Below are positions 14,510-17,411 of a stretch of DNA of 17,411 bases, one piece after another. Both the position numbers and the translations under genes were made by a program. Each line of letters starts with the position of its first letter. Within the stretch, counting starts at the first letter, position 1. The DNA comes from an uncultured Clostridia bacterium (GTDB lineage Bacteria > Bacillota > Clostridia > Oscillospirales > Acutalibacteraceae), in the NCBI GenBank assembly GCA_937901145.1, contig CALCHE010000135.1, positions 1 through 17,411 on the forward strand, written 5' to 3'. A model generated the notes under the pieces. It worked only from the letters and a program-made list of their open reading frames with translations, ran no database searches and had not been told where the DNA came from.

Positions 14510-15321
14510 AGGATATATTGACAGCTCCCTTTGTGGAGGAAATGAAAAAGACTACAGCAAATATGTACCGTCTCGGCTGGGACGAAAGAAACGGCGGTAA
14601 TATCAGCTATATGCTCGATGAAGACGAAGTAAAGGAATATCTTGACCTCGGTAATGTTATCCGTAAAATTCCCACAGGCTTTGATGCCGCCGACCTTATC
14701 GGTAAAATTTTCATTGTTACGGGTACAGGCAAGTATTTCAAAAATGTCGAGTCTGACCCCGAAACAAATCTCGGTATTATCCGCATCGCAGAGGATGGAA
14801 CGACAGCTGAGCTTCTCTGGGGCTATAAGGACGGCAGCAGATTTACGAGTGAGCTTCCCGCGCATCTTATGAGCCATATGGCAAGACTTAAGGTCGACCC
14901 CGAAAACAGGGTTATTATGCATACTCACCCCACACATACTCTCGCTATGAATTATGTTCACGAGCTTGACGAAAAGAAACTCACTCACACGCTCTGGGAA
15001 ATGTGCACCGAGTGTATTGTAGTGTTCCCCGACGGTGTAGGCGTACTGCCTTGGATGCTCTGCGGTACCAATGAAATCGGTGAAGCTACTGCAAAGAAAA
15101 TGGAAGAGTTCAGACTCGTCGTCTGGGGTATGCACGGCATTTACGGAGCAGGCAGGACTATGGATGAAACCTTCGGACTTATCGAAACTGTGGAAAAAGC
15201 CGCACAGATTTATATGCTTACAGCACATCTGCCGAGAGTCAATACCATTAAGGATGAAGAAATGGTAGAGCTTGCGGAGTTCTTCGGTGTAAAATACAGA
15301 AGGGATTTTCTGAATACATAA
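14506..15321 (+). CDS. rhaD: Rhamnulose-1-phosphate aldolase
   Basis: A 271-residue class II, zinc-dependent aldolase that cleaves L-rhamnulose 1-phosphate to dihydroxyacetone phosphate and L-lactaldehyde. The E. coli enzyme (274 residues) uses E117 with zinc ligands H141, H143 and H212; the equivalents here are E116 (TSELPAH), H139 and H141 (MHTHPTH) and H210 (WGMHG). GWDERNGGNISYM (24-36) is the substrate-phosphate loop. All key residues are present. The start codon overlaps the rhaA stop by 4 nt (ATGA). Fuculose-1-phosphate aldolases share the fold but are shorter (about 215 residues) and lack this N-terminus, so the rhamnose assignment is firm. No terminator follows; the GH37-like gene starts 37 bp later. 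Confidence 0.96.
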   Translation: MKDILTAPFVEEMKKTTANMYRLGWDERNGGNISYMLDEDEVKEYLDLGNVIRKIPTGFDAADLIGKIFIVTGTGKYFKNVESDPETNLGIIRIAEDGTTAELLWGYKDGSRFTSELPAHLMSHMARLKVDPENRVIMHTHPTHTLAMNYVHELDEKKLTHTLWEMCTECIVVFPDGVGVLPWMLCGTNEIGEATAKKMEEFRLVVWGMHGIYGAGRTMDETFGLIETVEKAAQIYMLTAHLPRVNTIKDEEMVELAEFFGVKYRRDFLNT

Positions 15322-15356
15322 TCTGCACGGAAAATGATTATCTGCGGAGGATGATT
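15321..15356 (+). repeat. Imperfect tandem repeat supplying the next gene's SD
   Basis: ATCTGCACGGAAAATGATT (15321-15339) is followed at once by ATCTGCGGAGGATGATT (15340-15356), the same unit with a 2-base deletion and two changes. The second copy contains the SD GGAGG (15346-15350) of the GH37-like gene. It looks like a local duplication at the end of rhaD. Confidence 0.5.
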
Positions 15357-15358
15357 TT

Positions 15359-16573
15359 ATGAATGTAAAGGAATATATTGAGGCTAATTGGGATAATACG
15401 ACTCGCATCTTTACAGAAGATAAGGATACGCTTATCGGTTTACCGCACCCGTACACGGTACCCTGCTGTGAAGGTAAATTCCAGGAAATGTATTATTGGG
15501 ATGTTTATTTTACCAATGTGGGACTGATAAAATCAGGTCGCTTGTCACAGGCGAAAAACAATGTAGATAATATGTGTTATCTGATAAATAAATTTGGCTT
15601 TATGCCTAACGGAAACCGTACATTTTATCTTTCGCGATCACAGCCTCCCTTCCTCTCTCAGATGGTTCGCTGTGTTTATGAAAAAACAGGAGACACTCAG
15701 TGGCTCAGCGAATGCTTCAGTGCACTGGAAAAAGAACATAGCTTTTGGGAAAAGGAAAGACAGACCCCCTGCGGTCTTAACCGATATTACGGAAGCTTTA
15801 CCCATCAGGAGCTGATGGATTTCTGCGGAGTTTTATGTAACCGTTTCAATATTGAAAAGCCGGATGATGAAAGCTTAGCAGAGGACTATGGCAGGGCTAT
15901 GTATTCCTTTGCGGAAAGCGGATGGGATTGCAACAGCCGTATGGGACTTGACTGCTATAATTACGCATGGGTGGATCTTAATTCTTTGCTTTTCGGTATG
16001 GAAAAGGATATGGAGTTCTTTTCTGTCGAGCTGAAAAACGGATGCGAAACGATATGGAAGGAAAAAGCGGAGATCAGACGTAAGCGTATGACGGAACTTT
16101 TATGGAACGGAGCATCGGGGGCCTTCTGCGATTATAACTTTACAGACGGTAAGCATTCTGATATTATATCAGTAGCACAGTTTTATCCTATGTTTACCGG
16201 CGTCTGCACTGCACAACAGGCTGAGCAGACGGTAGAGCTGCTGTCTGAAATAGAAGTCGGATTCGGCGTGGCCTGCTGTGAGAAAAGAGAGGATTTGTAC
16301 GGTCTGCAGTGGGACTATCCGAACGGATGGGCCTGTTTACAGTATATTGCAGTACACGGTCTTCTGCGTTACGGCTACCGCCGGCAAGCACTTCGCATCG
16401 CAGAAAAATATAAGTGTTTAGTGGAAAAGGTTTTTGAGACAACCGGAAAATTATGGGAAAAATATGATGTCACCACAGGCTCGGTTTCTCACAATAAAGA
16501 GTATGAAACTCCCGCTATGATGGGATGGACAGCCGGTGTTTATATTGATTTTTGTTCCTTGTTAGAGGAGTAA
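15359..16573 (+). CDS. GH37 (trehalase)-like glycoside hydrolase, divergent
   Basis: A 404-residue (alpha/alpha)6-barrel protein related to alpha,alpha-trehalases, without a signal peptide. Trehalase-type motifs in order: GKFQEMYYWDVYFTNVGL (39-56), MPNGNRTFYLSRSQPP (82-97), GLNRYYG (139-145), ESGWDCNSRM (186-195), VDLNSLLFGMEKD (205-217), QWDYPNGWA (317-325) and LWEKYDVTTG (365-374). The catalytic acid and base known in E. coli TreA (D312 and E496) correspond to D190 and E367, both present. But it is about 150 residues shorter than TreA, the PRPES segment that follows NRYWD in TreA is replaced by SFTHQE, and the glycine-rich GGGGGEY lid is replaced by SVSHNKEY. So it is probably an active inverting glycosidase, perhaps not on trehalose. 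Its place in the rha operon suggests a rhamnose-linked substrate; this is inference. SD GGAGG, 8-nt spacing. Confidence 0.75.
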   Translation: MNVKEYIEANWDNTTRIFTEDKDTLIGLPHPYTVPCCEGKFQEMYYWDVYFTNVGLIKSGRLSQAKNNVDNMCYLINKFGFMPNGNRTFYLSRSQPPFLSQMVRCVYEKTGDTQWLSECFSALEKEHSFWEKERQTPCGLNRYYGSFTHQELMDFCGVLCNRFNIEKPDDESLAEDYGRAMYSFAESGWDCNSRMGLDCYNYAWVDLNSLLFGMEKDMEFFSVELKNGCETIWKEKAEIRRKRMTELLWNGASGAFCDYNFTDGKHSDIISVAQFYPMFTGVCTAQQAEQTVELLSEIEVGFGVACCEKREDLYGLQWDYPNGWACLQYIAVHGLLRYGYRRQALRIAEKYKCLVEKVFETTGKLWEKYDVTTGSVSHNKEYETPAMMGWTAGVYIDFCSLLEE

Positions 16574-16627
16574 TTTTTTATAAAAGATAAAATTAAATGA
16601 TAAAAAAATAATGTAAGGAGTATTTAT

Positions 16628-17411
16628 ATGAAGCCTGTGAGTTTTTATCTTGTTACCGACACTCACTATTTAAATAATGTATTGGAGCCCGGTGGAGAAG
16701 CTTTCGAAAAAAATATGATCACGGAACAGTATTTTGTAAAGGAGAGCGGGGATATCATAAGCTCTACCTTTGACAGAATAATTCAGGACAAGGAAACGGA
16801 AATCGTCATACTTCCCGGTGATCTTGTCAAAAACGGTGAAAAAGAAAGCCACAACGGCTTTATCAGAGAGCTTTACAGACTTAAAAATAACGGCAAAAAG
16901 GTTTATGTTACGACCGCAGGACACGACTATAATGACAATGCTTATGTGCTGAAGGGTGACGGACGTGTACCGGTAGAAGGCACGGATTATAATGACCTGT
17001 GTGAAATGTACCGAGATTTCGGTTACAGTGACGCTGTCGCCTTTGACGAGCCTACACACTCTTATGTAGCGGAAATTGCCGACGGGATCAGAATGCTCGC
17101 TATTCACTGTGACAGCAAAAATCAGCCTAAGGGTGCAATGGATGACAGGCTTATGAACTGGGTAAAGGAGCAGCTTGATAAAGCTAAAGAAGACGGCTGT
17201 TCGGTTTTTGCAGTCTGTCATTATCCTGTTATACCTCCCGTACCGGTTTTTGATTTGGTCGGTGATGCCAAAATCAAGGATTGGAGAAGGGTTGCAGCCT
17301 TCCTTGCCGATAACGGAGTAGAGCTTGTTTTGACAGGTCATATGCACATACAGAGCATAAACGAGTTTTACTCCGAAAAGGGAAACAGACTTATTGATAT
17401 ATGCACCTCAG
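16628..17411 (+). CDS. Calcineurin-like metallophosphoesterase, C-terminus cut by window
   Basis: The first 261 residues are visible, open at the right edge. Two-metal phosphoesterase motifs appear in order: DTHY (11-14), ILPGDLVKNGE (61-71), AGHDY (97-101), CHYPV (197-201) and LTGHMHIQ (235-242). The third motif is normally GNHD/E, whose Asn binds metal; here the Asn position is Gly, so either the metal site is altered or another residue serves. No signal peptide is seen. Relatives include phosphodiesterases and cAMP- or nucleotide-directed enzymes, and the substrate cannot be read. The ATG at 16628 follows SD AAGGAG (16615-16620) and lies 54 bp after the GH37-like gene without a terminator, so it may be the last visible gene of the rha operon. 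Confidence 0.75.
   Translation, partial: MKPVSFYLVTDTHYLNNVLEPGGEAFEKNMITEQYFVKESGDIISSTFDRIIQDKETEIVILPGDLVKNGEKESHNGFIRELYRLKNNGKKVYVTTAGHDYNDNAYVLKGDGRVPVEGTDYNDLCEMYRDFGYSDAVAFDEPTHSYVAEIADGIRMLAIHCDSKNQPKGAMDDRLMNWVKEQLDKAKEDGCSVFAVCHYPVIPPVPVFDLVGDAKIKDWRRVAAFLADNGVELVLTGHMHIQSINEFYSEKGNRLIDICTS

Noticed and set aside
14455..15456. A 333-codon open frame on the minus strand across rhaD
   Set aside because: It lies antisense to rhaD, whose catalytic residues are all present. The frame is rich in Cys, His and Ser as expected of a complementary reading, and has no SD or family motif.
16670..17347. A 225-codon minus-strand frame opposite the metallophosphoesterase
   Set aside because: The plus strand carries a proper start, SD and five phosphoesterase motifs; the antisense frame shows none.

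Overview
The window is AT-rich (roughly 40-45% GC by eye) with dense gene packing, strong AAGGAG ribosome binding sites and sigma-A type promoters. Protein types and wording point to an anaerobic Firmicute of the gut or rumen (Ruminococcus/Oscillospiraceae-like). This is inference; the window holds no rRNA or other phylogenetic marker. No tRNA, rRNA, CRISPR array, insertion sequence or phage gene was seen.

Layout. (1) 1-497: the 5' end of a leftward amino acid permease gene, its promoter, and upstream of that a small leftward unit with its own promoter, SD, hairpin and intrinsic terminator (attenuator or small RNA). (2) 497-1174: a rightward six-helix Pr6Pr-like membrane protein ending in a terminator. 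(3) 1501-6177: a leftward pair, GH3 beta-glucosidase-like then GH31 alpha-glycosidase. (4) 6355-10605: a divergent rightward set, GH95 alpha-L-fucosidase-like, a broken xylose isomerase gene, and an intact xylulokinase. (5) 10787-11737: a leftward AraC-family regulator. (6) 11895 to the right edge: a rightward operon, rhaB-rhaA-rhaD (first two junctions overlapping by 1 and 4 nt), then a GH37 trehalase-like hydrolase and a metallophosphoesterase cut by the window edge.

How it fits together. GH31, GH3, GH95 and xylose-catabolic genes in one block, all without signal peptides, match what would be needed to take apart imported, fucosylated xyloglucan oligosaccharides in the cytoplasm: fucose (or L-galactose) off with GH95, xylose off with GH31, glucose off with GH3, xylose onward by XylA and XylB. 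XylA is a relic here: its first ~125 and last ~20 residues are joined directly with about 290 residues missing, so xylose isomerisation must come from elsewhere or be lost. The right half is an L-rhamnose pathway (isomerase, kinase, aldolase giving DHAP and L-lactaldehyde). A 22-bp-period direct repeat lies between the divergent araC-like and rhaB promoters and abuts the rhaB -35, the classic layout of an AraC-type activator site.

Most worth a second look: the GH37-like enzyme inside the rhamnose operon, which keeps the trehalase catalytic acid and base but lacks two hallmark trehalose-site segments; the xylA internal deletion; the SD/anti-SD small transcription unit before the permease; and three palindromes packed into the GH3/GH95 divergent promoter region.
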